Shown here in pieces: positions 1-10,600 of a DNA stretch of 64,000 nt; position 1 is the stretch's first letter; the number at the start of each line of letters is the position of its first letter. Made by a program: the position numbers and the translations under genes. The notes beneath the pieces were generated by a model. That model saw nothing but the letters and a program-made list of their open reading frames with translations, made no database searches and was not told where the DNA came from. The DNA is from Cafeteria roenbergensis (taxonomy: Eukaryota > Sar > Bigyra > Bicosoecida > Cafeteriaceae): positions 186,001 through 250,000 of the forward strand of contig VLTN01000033.1 in assembly GCA_008330645.1 (NCBI GenBank). The letters run 5' to 3'.

Positions 1-428
1 TGGTTTGGCGGGGCGCGGGCGACAAATCCAGGGGCAGGCGCGCGAGGCAAGAAGGCGCCAGCCTCCCCCCTCCCCCCCCCTCCGCCTCGCTGCACTTCCC
101 CCGGGCGCACGGCGCCCCCGCCGAGAGCCCCGGCGAGCCCCTCTGGCGGCAAGGCCGGCTGCTCGGACGGCTCGGAGCGCGGCCTCGCGCGCAGCGCCAG
201 GCAGAGTCGGCCGCGCAATGCTCTCGGCTGCGCTCCATCGCCGAGCCGAGCGGCCAGCAGCCCCTCGCCAGCCGCAGCCTCCGCGGCGCGCGGCGCGCCC
301 CCAGCCTGGGCAGGGCGCGCGCGGCGCGAGCGGCTACCCTCTCGGCCCCCGGCAGCCAGGGGCGCGGCCACGTTGGTGCAGTGGCAATGCCGCTCCGCAA
401 AATGGCGCTCGCGCGCGCCTTGGCTCAC
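1..428. other. GC-rich left edge, no gene recognised
   Basis: Open frames are present on both strands, as expected at this GC content, but none shows a recognisable domain or convincing splice pattern. If the small candidate exon at 429-501 (minus) is real, this stretch would hold its first intron and later exons. Confidence 0.4.
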
Positions 429-501
429 CCTCGATCTCGCCATCGTGGCCGCGGATCTCGTGGATGATTGCGCCGGAGATGCCACCTGCGGCGGCCGACA
501 T
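429..501 (-). CDS. Possible first exon of a divergent gene, partial
   Basis: Reading leftward from an ATG at 501 gives a 73-nt open stretch, MSAAAGGISGAIIHEIRGHD followed by GEIEG, ending at a GTGAGC donor that matches the donor of every other intron in the window. The amino-acid mix is more protein-like than the surrounding frames. It would be head-to-head with the RhoGEF gene, 206 bp away. I could not identify the next exon or the family, so this is a weak call. Confidence 0.25.
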
Positions 502-707
502 GGCCGGAACTCGCGCCGGCGAGGGTGCGGCGCGCCGCAGGCAAACCCGCCTTGCCTCGCTGCCGGGAGCCCGCGGGACGTCGCTCTGTCGGCTGACTCT
601 GCCCGGCCGTATTCGTGCGCGGCGCGCCTTGAACTACGCGCCCAGAGTCGCCGCCCGGGGCGGATGACGCCGAGCAGGTGCACCTCGCGCGCGCGTTGTC
701 GCGGGCC

Positions 708-3700
708 ATGGCAGCCTCGTACGGGGCGGCGCGGCCGTCCATGGCCTCCCGAGTCGAGGTTATCGACGAGATGGCAGTGAGGAAAGGCGCTCACCCTCTG
801 CGCCTGGCCAGCCCGGGCGCTGGGGCCGGCGCGGTTGGCGCGGCGTGCAGTGCCGCTGCCAAAACTGCGGGGCGGCCGCCCAGGCCGCTTCCCGGCCGCC
901 GCCGCCGCCGCCGCGCCCCCTTCGCTGGCGCAGCCGCGCTCCACAACTGCCGCCTTTGCCCGGCCCGCCTCCCCTCGCGTTCGCAGGCCTCCGAGGCCCG
1001 CTTCCTGCGGGCGATCCGCAGCATGATTGCCGTGTTTGCCGAGCCCATGTCGCGCGACGGCGTGCTCTCCGCTGAGGAGACCGGGGCGGTGTTTCGCAAC
1101 ATCGAGAGCGTGCGGGACGCCCACACGCAGCTCAAGGCTGTGATGGATGCCGCGTCCGAGGCTGACAGCGTCGGGCAGGGCATCAAGGCGCTGCATGCCG
1201 GGTTGTCCAGGTGAGCGCCGGCCCGCGAGGTCGTCAGGGCTTCGAGCTCAAGCACCAGCGAGGGTGGCATTGCGCGTGGAGCGTGCCCGGGGCACTAGCA
1301 GCGGGCCAGGCCGCGTGGTGCTGGCCCGCGCGGCTGCAGCAGACGGCCGCGGCTGAGCTTGCAACGCAGTTGCAACCCCCAAACCCCCTGCGCCACACCG
1401 CCCCCGCTCGCCCCACCCCCCTCCCGCCCCGGAGCTGCAGCATGGCAAGCTCTCTGCGCACAACTTACGCTCACTTCCTCGGCAGCAACAGCTCGGCCTT
1501 GCGCACTCTGGACGCCGTGTCGTCGCGCCCGGAGGTCCGCAAGGCGCTCGCGACTCGGGACGAGCGCGTGGCCGGGGCGAGCCTCCGCGACCTGCTGCTG
1601 CGCCCCGCCGAGCGACTGGACGAGGTGCGCAACCTCTGCCAGGACCTCGTGCTGCTGTCTGGGCCCGACGATCCCGCGGCTGCGGCCGCCGAGGCCTGCC
1701 GGGACATTGTGCGCGGCATCATCAGCCACGGGCGCGACGCGGGCGTGGCGCGCCCGGCCGCCAGCGACCCGCCCCCGCCCCCGCGCTCCGAGCCCCCGCC
1801 GCGCACCTCCGCCGCCACACCAGCGGGGGCGGCTTCGGCAGCCGCGGGCGCGCCCTTTGGCGAGGGCGGCCATTCGGGCCACGGGGCAAGCAACGGTGCG
1901 GCCGATCGGAGCCCGCCGCCGCCCCCCAGCGGCATGCCTCCCCCCGCCGCCGCCGACCTCCGCGAGCACACCCAGGCCGCCTTCGCCCCCCGCGCGCCCC
2001 GCATCGACAGCCACGAGCACCTGTCTCACTCCGCAACTGCCGAGGCCAGGGCCTCCGCCGCCATCCCGGACCCCCCCTACACCCCCGGCATCTCGGGCGA
2101 CCGCGACGCCGCCGACCCCGACGCCTCTGGCATCACCCGCGCCGACGCGGCCCGCGCGCAGCAGGAGGCGGCGGAGGCCGAGTCCCGGCTCGCAGCCGCG
2201 CAGGCCGCCCTCGCCTCCGGCCGCGAGCAGCTGCGGCAGTCCAACGCGGCAGCCGACCTCCGCGCCCGCGAGCGCGCCCTCCTCGACACCGACGCCGAGC
2301 GCGACGCCATGGAGGTGGCCCTCTCGCGCCTGCAGCGGGAGGAGGACGGCCTCTACGAGCGCCTCGCCTCCTCCGGCTCCCGGGAGATGCTGGAGGCCTT
2401 CCTCAGGAAGAAGCGCGAGCTCCAGGCGGAGGAAGACAGGCTCGCGGAGCTGCTCGAGCAGCACGAAGAGACCCTGGCAGAGCTGCGGGAGCGGCTGGCG
2501 AACCCGCCCGAGGAGCTCCTCCCCTCCGACCCGGCGAAGCGGCAGCTGTACGTGGCCTGGAAGTCTGCGCTGCGGGACAGGGAGGAGATCCTCCGGCAGG
2601 CGCGCTCGCGCAAGCACAGGCTGATGCGCGACCTGCGGGAGCAGCACGAGACGCAGGTCATCCTCCTGGAGATGCAGCGACGCGCCGCGGTGGACGGGCT
2701 GCGGGAGGCGGTCGACGAGGAGCGGGCCAAGGCCGACGCCCACCGGCGCGAGCTCGCCCGGCTCGACACCAGCATCGAGGAGGCCCGGGAGACGATGCGC
2801 GGCTTCCGGAAGGAGTTCGAGGACCTCCGCGTGGCGCTGCTGGTCGACCGCATGGCAAAGGCCAGCCAGGTGGCCACGCTCACGCAGCGGCGCAAGCAGC
2901 TCGAGGAGGAGTCGGCGCGCTTCCGGGAGCAGGTGGAGGCGGCCAAGGAGCGCGTGGCGGCAGAGGAGGCCGCCAAGTGGGAGGCCAAGCTGCAGGCGGT
3001 CAAGGAGGACGGCCGGCGGCGCGTGGAGGAGGTCAGGGCCCGCGGCCGCGAGCGGCTGGACCGGATCCGGCAGGACATGGCCAAGTCCTTCGAGGAGAGC
3101 TTCCGCCCGCTGCTTCACGACGCGGAGGAGCGCCACCGCAGGGAGATGGAGTCGGTGCAGAAGCTCCGCACGGAGCTCCAGGCGAGGGAGGAGGAGCTCC
3201 GCAGGGCGGAGAAGCGCGCGGAGGACGCCGCGGGCGTCGCGGGCTCCGCCGCAGGCGGCGGCAGCGGCGGGGAGGACGGCAAGCAGTCCGAGGACGTGCC
3301 CGAGTGGCGCCAGCGCGAGTTCGAGGACCTGAAGCGGTACGTAACGGACATGTGGGAGCGGCTGGAGGTGCCCGACGAGGACGTGCTGGCCTTCTTGGCC
3401 GAGTGCGAGGAGCTCGCACCGTTCGACGCGCGGGTGCTGGACATGTATCGCGACATGTACGCCCGGCTGGCGGACGGCGACGCAGACGTCGTGGGGGCGG
3501 CTGTGGCGGAGGAGCCGGAGCAGGGCCGGGAGCGGGCAGGGGGCAGCGGCAGCGGAGGCAGAGCCAGTGGTGCCGGCGCGGCGGCGCGGCGGGGTCGGTC
3601 TGCAGTTCCCAGGGGCGCGTACGGCGAGGCCTTGGTGGGGGACGAAGAGGACGTCGACGCAGTGGACAGCTCTGCCCTGCGGAGGGAGGCCGAGCGCACG

Positions 3701-4183
3701 TTCGGGGCCAGCACAGACGGGGCCAACGGCGGCCCAAGCGGCCGTGGCCGGTTCGCTGACGAGCACGAGGACGAGTACGAGGGCGAGGGCGACGAGGACG
3801 ACGAGGCCGAGGCGGCTGCGGCTGCCGACCGAGCGACGCTGGACAGCTTCGCGGCAGGGTCGCGCCGCCGCCATGACGAGGCAGACCCTCGCGATGCCCC
3901 CAGCGGTTCCCGTCGCGACGCTCACCGGGGCGAGCCCTCCCCGGCCCCGCGCACGGCAGGCGCCTCAGCGGACCGGGCGCGGTCTGACGCCCGGCCCGCC
4001 TCTGCCCGGCGCCCGGCCCCCTCCCCGTCTGCGCGCGCCCCCGGCCGCGCGGCGCCACGCGTGCCCCGCGTGATGGGCGCGCCAAACTCGGCCCAGGCGC
4101 TCCGCCGATTCACCCCAAGCTCCCTCCCGCCGTCGCTCGGCGGCGCAGGCAGCCGCCAAGCACGGGCCGCGCCGCGGCGCTGA
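708..4183 (+). CDS. RhoGEF (Dbl-homology) protein with long coiled coil
   Basis: Three exons (708-776, 987-1210, 1441-4183) encode 1011 residues. The start is the ATG in GCCATGGC at 708; the frame has a stop upstream at 630. Splicing joins RVEVIDEMAASEARFLRA, a good first helix of a Dbl-homology domain, and exon 3 supplies conserved region 3 (LRDLLLRPAERLDEV), so residues about 15-175 should be a guanine-nucleotide exchange domain for a Rho/Rac-type GTPase. No PH domain is visible after it. A Pro/Ala-rich linker follows, then a charged coiled coil at about residues 325-695, then an MWERLEVPDEDVLAFL segment like the LW..L.VP pattern of MAP65/PRC1 coiled coils, an acidic stretch (about 870-890) and a basic Arg/Pro/Ala tail. 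The domain call is from motif reading; the GTPase partner is unknown. The coiled coil suggests a scaffold or cytoskeletal location, which is inference. Confidence 0.75.
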
Positions 4184-4583
4184 GGCGGCGGCAACTCTGC
4201 CGCCTTCGCTCGAGAGCCGCGGCGTCCCGCGCTCGCCCGGTGGCGCGCTCACCTGGTGGCCGGCGTCAGGGCGCGGGGGCGGTTGCGGCTGGGGCGTCTC
4301 CGTTGTTTGCGTGCTTGCGGTCGTTCGTGGGGTCACTTGCCCGTGTGTTTTGTCACTGCACAGGTCTGAACCCCGGGTCATGGCATTCGCGACGCGCTCT
4401 GTGGCACGCGCACCGCGCGCCCGCGGCAAACATGCGCCGCAGGCGTCGGCTGCAAGCGACGGGGCGCGTGCTCGCGGCAATCGGGCGTGCGCGTTCCGCC
4501 TCTCGAGGCCGAAACCCCAGAGTCGGCCGCTGCTGGCTGGCTCTGTTCAGCAGGCCGCGCCCGCGCACTTGCGAGCGCCTGCC
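4184..4583. other. Intergenic, RhoGEF to PDE6D
   Basis: The two genes point the same way. The stretch must hold the 3' end of the first transcript and the promoter of the second. It is somewhat less GC-rich around 4300-4380. No repeat, RNA gene or known motif was seen. Confidence 0.5.
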
Positions 4584-5425
4584 ATGGCGGCAACGCCGAG
4601 CGCAGCGGGAACCGCAGCAGCCCCGTCCAAAAGGACGTTTGACGGGCTCGCTGGGGTCGACGAGGACCTCTGCGACGTGGCGCGTGGCTTGCGAATGTGA
4701 GACCGGCTGGTTTCCGCACGAGAGTGTGCTTCGGCGGCGGCGCGCTCCCGCCCACACGCCAACCCCAATCGCTTCCGGCGCCGCCTCGCACGACGCAGCC
4801 GCTCAATGTCGATGCGTGACGCAACGAGGCCAGAGAAGCTGTGGCAAGACTCGGACTGGTGAGCGCGGCAGGGCATCGACCTGCTCTTGCAGCACGCGCG
4901 CTGGCCGCGCACATACCGCGACCTGCGTTGCACCGCGTATTCCCGTGCTCGCAGGGACGCTGCCACCATGTGGGAGCTGGAGAAGGTCGCGGTTCTGCCC
5001 AAGGAAATCCTTGACTGCGACCACGTCGCCCGCGCTCTGGAGTTTTCCTCTGAACGCGCCATTGCCGACTTGCGGCTGGTGCAGCGGATGGTGATGCTTG
5101 GCGAGGAGGTAGAGAGTGAGGCCGGCGCGCCGCGCCACTCTTCTCTCCGTGCCGCGCGCTCGGCAATTCCGGCCCCGCGTTGCCTCCAACGCAAATTGCA
5201 ACCCGCTGGCCTGGCCTGCCTGCGTTTTGCCCCGCAGCAATGACATTTGAGTTTGGGTTCGTCATTCCTGGGTCGACGAACACGTGGGAGCAGACCATCG
5301 TGTCAGCCCCCAAGGGGAGTGTGATTCCTGCGCGTTTGCTGAGCGGGAACCTCGTGGCCGAGTCGACGTTCTTCTCCGGCAAGCGCCGGCTTGGCACCAC
5401 ACGAGTCCGCATTGTGTACGAGTGA
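4584..5425 (+). CDS. PDE6D: PDE6D-like prenyl-binding chaperone
   Basis: Four exons (4584-4696, 4799-4858, 4955-5115, 5238-5425) join in phase into 173 residues, close to the about 150 of animal PDE6D. Splicing restores the family order: DEDLCDVARGLR, then SMRDATRPEKLWQDSDW (family: NLRDAETGKILWQ), then VLPKEILDCDHVARALEFSS, then FEFGFVIPGSTNTWEQTI and the C-terminal TRVRIVYE. The FEFGFVIP..TNTW block is the hallmark of the immunoglobulin-like beta-sandwich that holds farnesyl or geranylgeranyl groups. The family moves prenylated proteins between membranes and into cilia, with release by ARL2/ARL3-GTP. The N-terminal extension relative to animals is Ala-rich and of no clear meaning. It lies tail-to-tail with the Tubby-like gene. 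Confidence 0.93.
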
Positions 5426-5753
5426 GCACGGTTTGCCGTGTGCCCGACTGGCTTGGGGCCCCGCATCGAATCGTGGGCAGCGGCGCCAGCAGCGGGCACG
5501 CGACGCTGTTGCGCCTGGCTGGCGCCAGCGCACGTGGGTGATGAGTCCACGGTGGCATTCACGCGCCGTGGGTGGCAAAACTTTGTCGAATTCGGGGCTG
5601 GCGCTCGGCCTTGTTGACGAGTCACTCGAGCCAGCGTCGCGCCACAAGCCCACCGATTCGCCGCTGCGGCTGAGGGCCCACACAGAGAGCCCCCGCGGCG
5701 AGAAAGCCCCGCCGTGCGAGGCTAGCGCTCCTCCGCGGTGCGCGGGCCAGGGG
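5426..5753. other. Convergent 3' region, PDE6D and Tubby-like gene
   Basis: The 328 bp between two converging stop codons holds the 3' untranslated regions of both genes. No hairpin, repeat or further coding signal was recognised. Confidence 0.5.
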
Positions 5754-7333
5754 TCACGTCTCGGGGGCTGGCGGGTCCGCCCACTGCGCGAACCAGGCCC
5801 CGCCGTCCTCCTCAGGGGTCTTGCCAGAGAAGCGTTTGAGCGCCCGCCTGTCCGCCAGCTTCCCGTCGATGGCAGCCATCACGATCCCAAACGCCTGCAC
5901 GTGGCAGAGCGGGTGCTGGAAGTCGAGGGTGAATCTGTCCTTGTCCACCTTGCCAAACTGCAGCAGCGTTGCGTCCTCCGACTCGTCACTGCCCATTTGA
6001 AAGTTCTTCACCGAGGGGCAGGTGACCCTGCCGCCGAAGTTGAGCACGTGCCCGCCCACGCTGTCGTCCCACTGGGGGCGCTTGTTCTTGAGCATCACCA
6101 CGCGCGTGCTGTCTGCGTGGGCCGCCGCCGCGGCAAGAGAGTCCACCGCTTCGCGCGCCCGGAAGGTGAATGGGGCCCCGTTCTTGTGCACGCGGGGCAC
6201 CGCCGCCCGCATCTTCCCGGGCCCCATCTGGTCCCAGTCAAAGCCGACAACGGCCAGCTCGCGGCTGCGAATTGCGCAGCACAAACGTCGCGGCCAAGGC
6301 AGATGGGGCATAGCGCAGGCAGGCAGGCAGGCAGGGACGCGGCGGCCGCTGCGTGCGCGCTCCAAGGCAGCGCTCTGGGCTCACCGCAGGCTTGCGTCAG
6401 TGACGGCGTCCTCTGGCGCCATGCCTGAGTCGAAGATGGTGTAGACAGAGCCGGCGAAGTTGGACCTGACTTTGCCCACGACTCTGCCCGAGCCGCGGGT
6501 GGGCACGAGCTCCGTTGCCAGGAGGAAGTTGGAGGTGCGCGACGCGCCGCGCTTCTGCGCGGACATGAGGAACTGGTCATCGCCTGCGAAAACGCGGCCC
6601 ACGCGCCACGCGCCACGCGCGGAATGGATAGGGGGGGAGAGGATGCTAAGGAGGGAGGCAAGGGCGGATGGGATGACGAGAGGCGCGGCCTGAGAAGGAG
6701 CGCGGCGGGGTTGCGGAATGTCCGGGAAAGTTCCCAAAGGATAACAACGCAGCGCCCGCGCTGCGCGGGGGGCGGAGCAGCATTGCGCAGGCTGCGGGGC
6801 GCCATTTTCCTCCCTCGGTTCCTCGCCCACAGCTGCCGCTCACCCTCTGAGTAAAGCCTCCAAATCGGGGCCGAGAACAGAGACTTCTGCCGGACCACGT
6901 AGCAACGGCAAGCGGGCGTTCCCGCACGCGCAGGCAGCAGGAGGCGAGTGCGGAGAGCATCGGCCTCGGCATCCGTGCACACCTCAGCGGCGGCCGCGGA
7001 GGCTGCGGCGCCAGCACCGCCGCCACGCCGATCCCTAGTGGAGCCAGCCGCGCTTGTTGCTGCGCGCTCGCTGCTGTGCTCCGCGGCCACGCTCGCCATG
7101 TGGGCGTTGGTGGCACGCGCAAACGCGGCCTCCTCTCGCGCCACGGCGTAGGCCTCGCGGGAGGCAGCCTCGTCGGCCAGGCTGCCCGAAATGGGCCGAG
7201 CGCCAGACCCGCGTGGGCCGTGCGCGCCTCGGCTCCCCGCGGCTGGGGGGCGCCGCCTGACGACCCGGTGGTCCTCCTCGTCGCTGGATGACTCCTCAAA
7301 GTCGTCCATCGCTCCGCGAACGGCGGCTGCCAT
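5754..7333 (-). CDS. TULP: Tubby-like protein
   Basis: Three exons on the minus strand (7333-6844, 6583-6385, 6264-5754) encode 399 residues. The N-terminal part is disordered, with an acidic patch (DDFEESSSDEEDH). The C-terminal half is a Tubby domain: CRCYVVRQKSLFSAPIWRLY, then SRTSNFLLATEL (family KTSNYLI), VGKVRSNFAGSVYTIFDSG (family GKLRSN..GT.FT.YD.G), GGHVLNFGGRVTCPSVKNFQ (family YVLNFHGRVTQASVKNFQ), LLQFGKVDKDRFTLDFQ and HPLCHVQAFGIVMAAIDGKL. This fold binds phosphoinositides, and Tubby/TULP3 proteins use it with IFT-A to carry membrane proteins into cilia. Odd point: the domain normally ends at KLACE, but here about 30 more residues follow. It shares a 325-bp upstream region with the GIGYF-like gene. 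Confidence 0.93.
6316..6336. repeat. CAGG tetranucleotide repeat in a Tubby intron
   Basis: About five tandem copies of CAGG on the plus strand (CCTG in the transcript) lie inside the second intron of the Tubby-like gene (6384-6265). It is a short microsatellite and does not touch either splice site. Confidence 0.85.
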
Positions 7334-7658
7334 GAGGAAGCCTCGCCCGCGTCAGCGCGGCAGCAATGTCTCGGCAGCCGCTCGGTCTCGACCCGCCCCG
7401 GCACCCGAGGCTGCGCTCGCGCCGCGTGAGGGAGCACCAACCGCGCGGGGGCGACTTCCCAAGCTCGGTCAGGTGGGGAGCTCGGCTCCTGGCGCTGCCG
7501 CGCGCTCCCTGCGCAGTCCTGATTTCGATCGGGCAACGGCAGAGTCAGCGCGATTTGGCCGGAACCCAGGGCCGCGGCTGGGGCTGGGCGCACTCCCACC
7601 AGAGCCAAGGCACTGGTGCGAGAGTTCGCACGCGCGCGCGAGCACAAGAGACGAAGCA
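7334..7658. promoter_or_regulatory. Shared divergent promoter region (Tubby-like / GIGYF-like)
   Basis: Two start codons face away from each other across 325 bp, so both promoters must lie here. No TATA box or known operator was recognised, and the assignment rests only on gene orientation. Confidence 0.45.
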
Positions 7659-10600
7659 ATGGCAGGCTCTGGAGCGTGGCCAACGGCCTCCCCCGGCATG
7701 TACGACAGCACCATGGGCGGCATCACGCTGAGCGTGGCCGACGTCATGGGCTCCGCGGCCGCCTCGGACCCAGGTGAGGCTCCCGAACGACGCTGGAGCG
7801 CCCGAGGCATTGACAAGCGTTGCGCGCGCCTGGGGGCGCGAGGAGGGGCGCTGCTGCGCCAGGAGAGGCAAGCAGCAGCTTTCCGCCTTCAGGGAAAGGG
7901 GAGGCGCCTGGCCGTCTTCGCTGCCGGCTGCGCGCGCGGCCCAGGCCGCGGGCCGCGCTGGACAGGCCCAGCGCGGCTGCCCAGGAGTATGTCGGCCGTG
8001 GGGCAGTTGGGGATGGGCAGCGTGGCCTGGAGCGCTGTAGGAGGGCGGGAACGGGCTGCTGAGGCGCCGCTGCCGATTTCCCGAGATCGCCGCCGCGGGC
8101 CGCTCCAGCCCGCTCGGGCCACAGCTCTCCCGCTCTCCGGCAGGCCTGAATGGGTTGGCTCCAGGCGAGCCCCGCGCGCGGTGCGGGGGCGAGGCCTGGA
8201 CCGCGAGGCGGGGGGGCAAAGCGCTGCCGCCTTGACGCAGCGTCATGGCCCGCGGTTCGGCCCAGGCGCATTTGACCTCCCGCGCCCCCCGCCAGCCACT
8301 CGCGGCGAGGCCCACCTGCCCGTGGGCGTACGGTGGGCTGCGAGCCGATGCGCTCCCGCGCTCGCTGCGCTGGGCAGCGAGCCCTTCCCGGGACGCGGCC
8401 GAGCAGCAGGGGACGGGGGGCTCCACATGGCAGATCGGCGTTGCGCAGCTGTAAAATTTGTCGACTCCCTCGACGCCGCGCCGCGCCTGCGCCATCCCAG
8501 CTCCGCCCTCCCGCCGTCTCGCACTGCTTTTCGTGCCGCTCTGTTGCTGCAGTTTCCCTCACCCTGGGTGGCGCTGGCGCAGCCCCCTCCTCCGCCCACG
8601 GAGGCCCCCGCTATTCCATCGACGAGATGCTTGCGCTGCACAAGCCCACCACCTTTCCCGAAGGCATGCTCACGCGCGTCAACGGCGTCACCACCATGGA
8701 CTCCAAGTCCCCCGCGATCCTGCAGCCCCTGAGCGACGAAGATGTGAGCGGCCCTGCCCTGCCGCAGCGAAATTCGCGCCAAGACCCAAGCCGCCTACGC
8801 AGCACTGCTCGCGCGCCGCTCGCTGCCGCCCCCCAACCCACCGGCGCCCCGTCCCACGACCCTCCCCGTTCGCAGAACCATGCCCACTGGCTGGCCCGCG
8901 CCATGGGCCGGCCCGGCTCGAAGCACGGCCGCCATGCTCCCGGATGGGCCGGACGCGGCGCCTCCGCAGCCAGCGGCGGCCGCCGCCACATGGGCCACCA
9001 CCACCAGTCGACGTCCTCGTACCACTCCGCGGACGACAACGGCCTCACCTTTGGCCACGCGTCTCAGTCGGACCAGGACCCGGACGCGGCGTGGGCAAGC
9101 CTCACCGCCGCCTCTGCCGCGGTGCAGGCGGAGCACGACGCCGACTCCGCCGCCTCCCGCGACGCAGGCCGTCGCGACCCACCCGCCACCAGCTCGGCGT
9201 GGGGCTCGAGCGACGCTGCGGGGATCGCGGGCCTTCCCGCCCCCGTGCCCTCTCCCCCCGCGGCGGCCGCCAGTGCGCCGCCCTCTGCCCCCGCCTCCGC
9301 CAGTGCGCCCCCTCCCGGCGTCCCCGCCCCTGCGGCCGCGGTAGCCCCGGCCGCCCCTGCCCCCACCTCCCCGGCGGCCATCTTCCACCTCGCCCCGGCC
9401 ACTCTCGCCTCCCTGGAGCTCGCACAGTGGCGCTACCTCGACATGAAGGGCCACCCGCAGGGCCCCTTTAACACCTCCGCGATGCGTGACTGGCACGCCA
9501 GCAACTTCTTCTCGGACCGCCTCCTCGTGGCCTGCGGAGACAACCTCTTTTCGGTGTACGTCCCCCTCTTCGCCCTATTCCCGGACCTGCCCAAGGCCTT
9601 CTCCGTCGTGCCGCCGCCCCCCTTCGCGGCCGCCGTCTCGGCATCCGCCGCGGGCCTCCCCACCTTCGACCCCTCCGACCCCTCCCTCCTCGCCCACCGG
9701 GTGGCGGTTATCAAGGAGCACCTAGCCTACCTCGCCACCGTGCACGCCACCCTTGGAAGCACCATCGCTGCCGCCACCAAGCACGAGGCCAGCGCCAAGG
9801 AGGCCGCCTCCCAGCTCACTGCGGCCTTCACCGCCGCGTCCGCGGCCCTTGCCACCGCCCAGCACACGGGCAACATGTCCGCGGCCACAGAGGCCCAGCA
9901 GCGCATCAGCGACATTCGCATCGCCCACTCGCAGTGGGAGGTGTCGTACACCCAGGCCCACGCCTCGGTCGAGTCGGCAACGCTCCATACCGAGAGCGTG
10001 GTCACCGCCCACACCCTCGCTGTGAACGAGGCCCACCCCCTCCTCGAGCGCATTCGCCAGATGGAGGAGGAGCGCGACAGCGCGGCCGCGGCGCAGGCTG
10101 CCCAGGCGGCCAAGATCGCGCGGGACCAGGCCGAGGCCGCCGCCCGCGCGTCCGCCGCGGAGGCAGCCGCTCGTGCCAAGGCCAAGGCCGACGCCGACGC
10201 AGCGGCGGCGGCCAAGGCAGCCGCCGATCTTGCCCGGGACGCCGAGGCAGCGGCCGCCCGCCAGGCCGAGGTCGAGGCCCGCAACAAGGCCGACGCTTCC
10301 CGCGCCGCCAAGCTGTCTGCGGAGCTGACTGCGCGCGCCGCAGAGGCAGACAAGCGCGCCGCTCAGCAGCAGGCCGAGGCCGAGGCCGAGGCGGCGGCTC
10401 GCGTGGCCTCGCAGCGCCGGTCCGTCTGGGGATCCGCCGCCTCCGCACCCGCCCCTGTGGGCGCCATCGACTCCGCGATGGCGGAGGCCAGCCGTGCCCC
10501 CGCCTGGGGCGCCGCCCCGGCGCCCGCTCCGGCCACATCCACCGCCGCAGCTGCCTCCGCCGACGGCACTGCCCCCGCATCGGGCGTGTCCGCCGCCCTC

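Noticed and set aside
1295-3925. Long antisense open frame opposite the RhoGEF gene
   Set aside because: It is Leu/Arg-rich with no domain and mirrors the GC-rich codons of the plus-strand gene; such shadows are common at this GC content.
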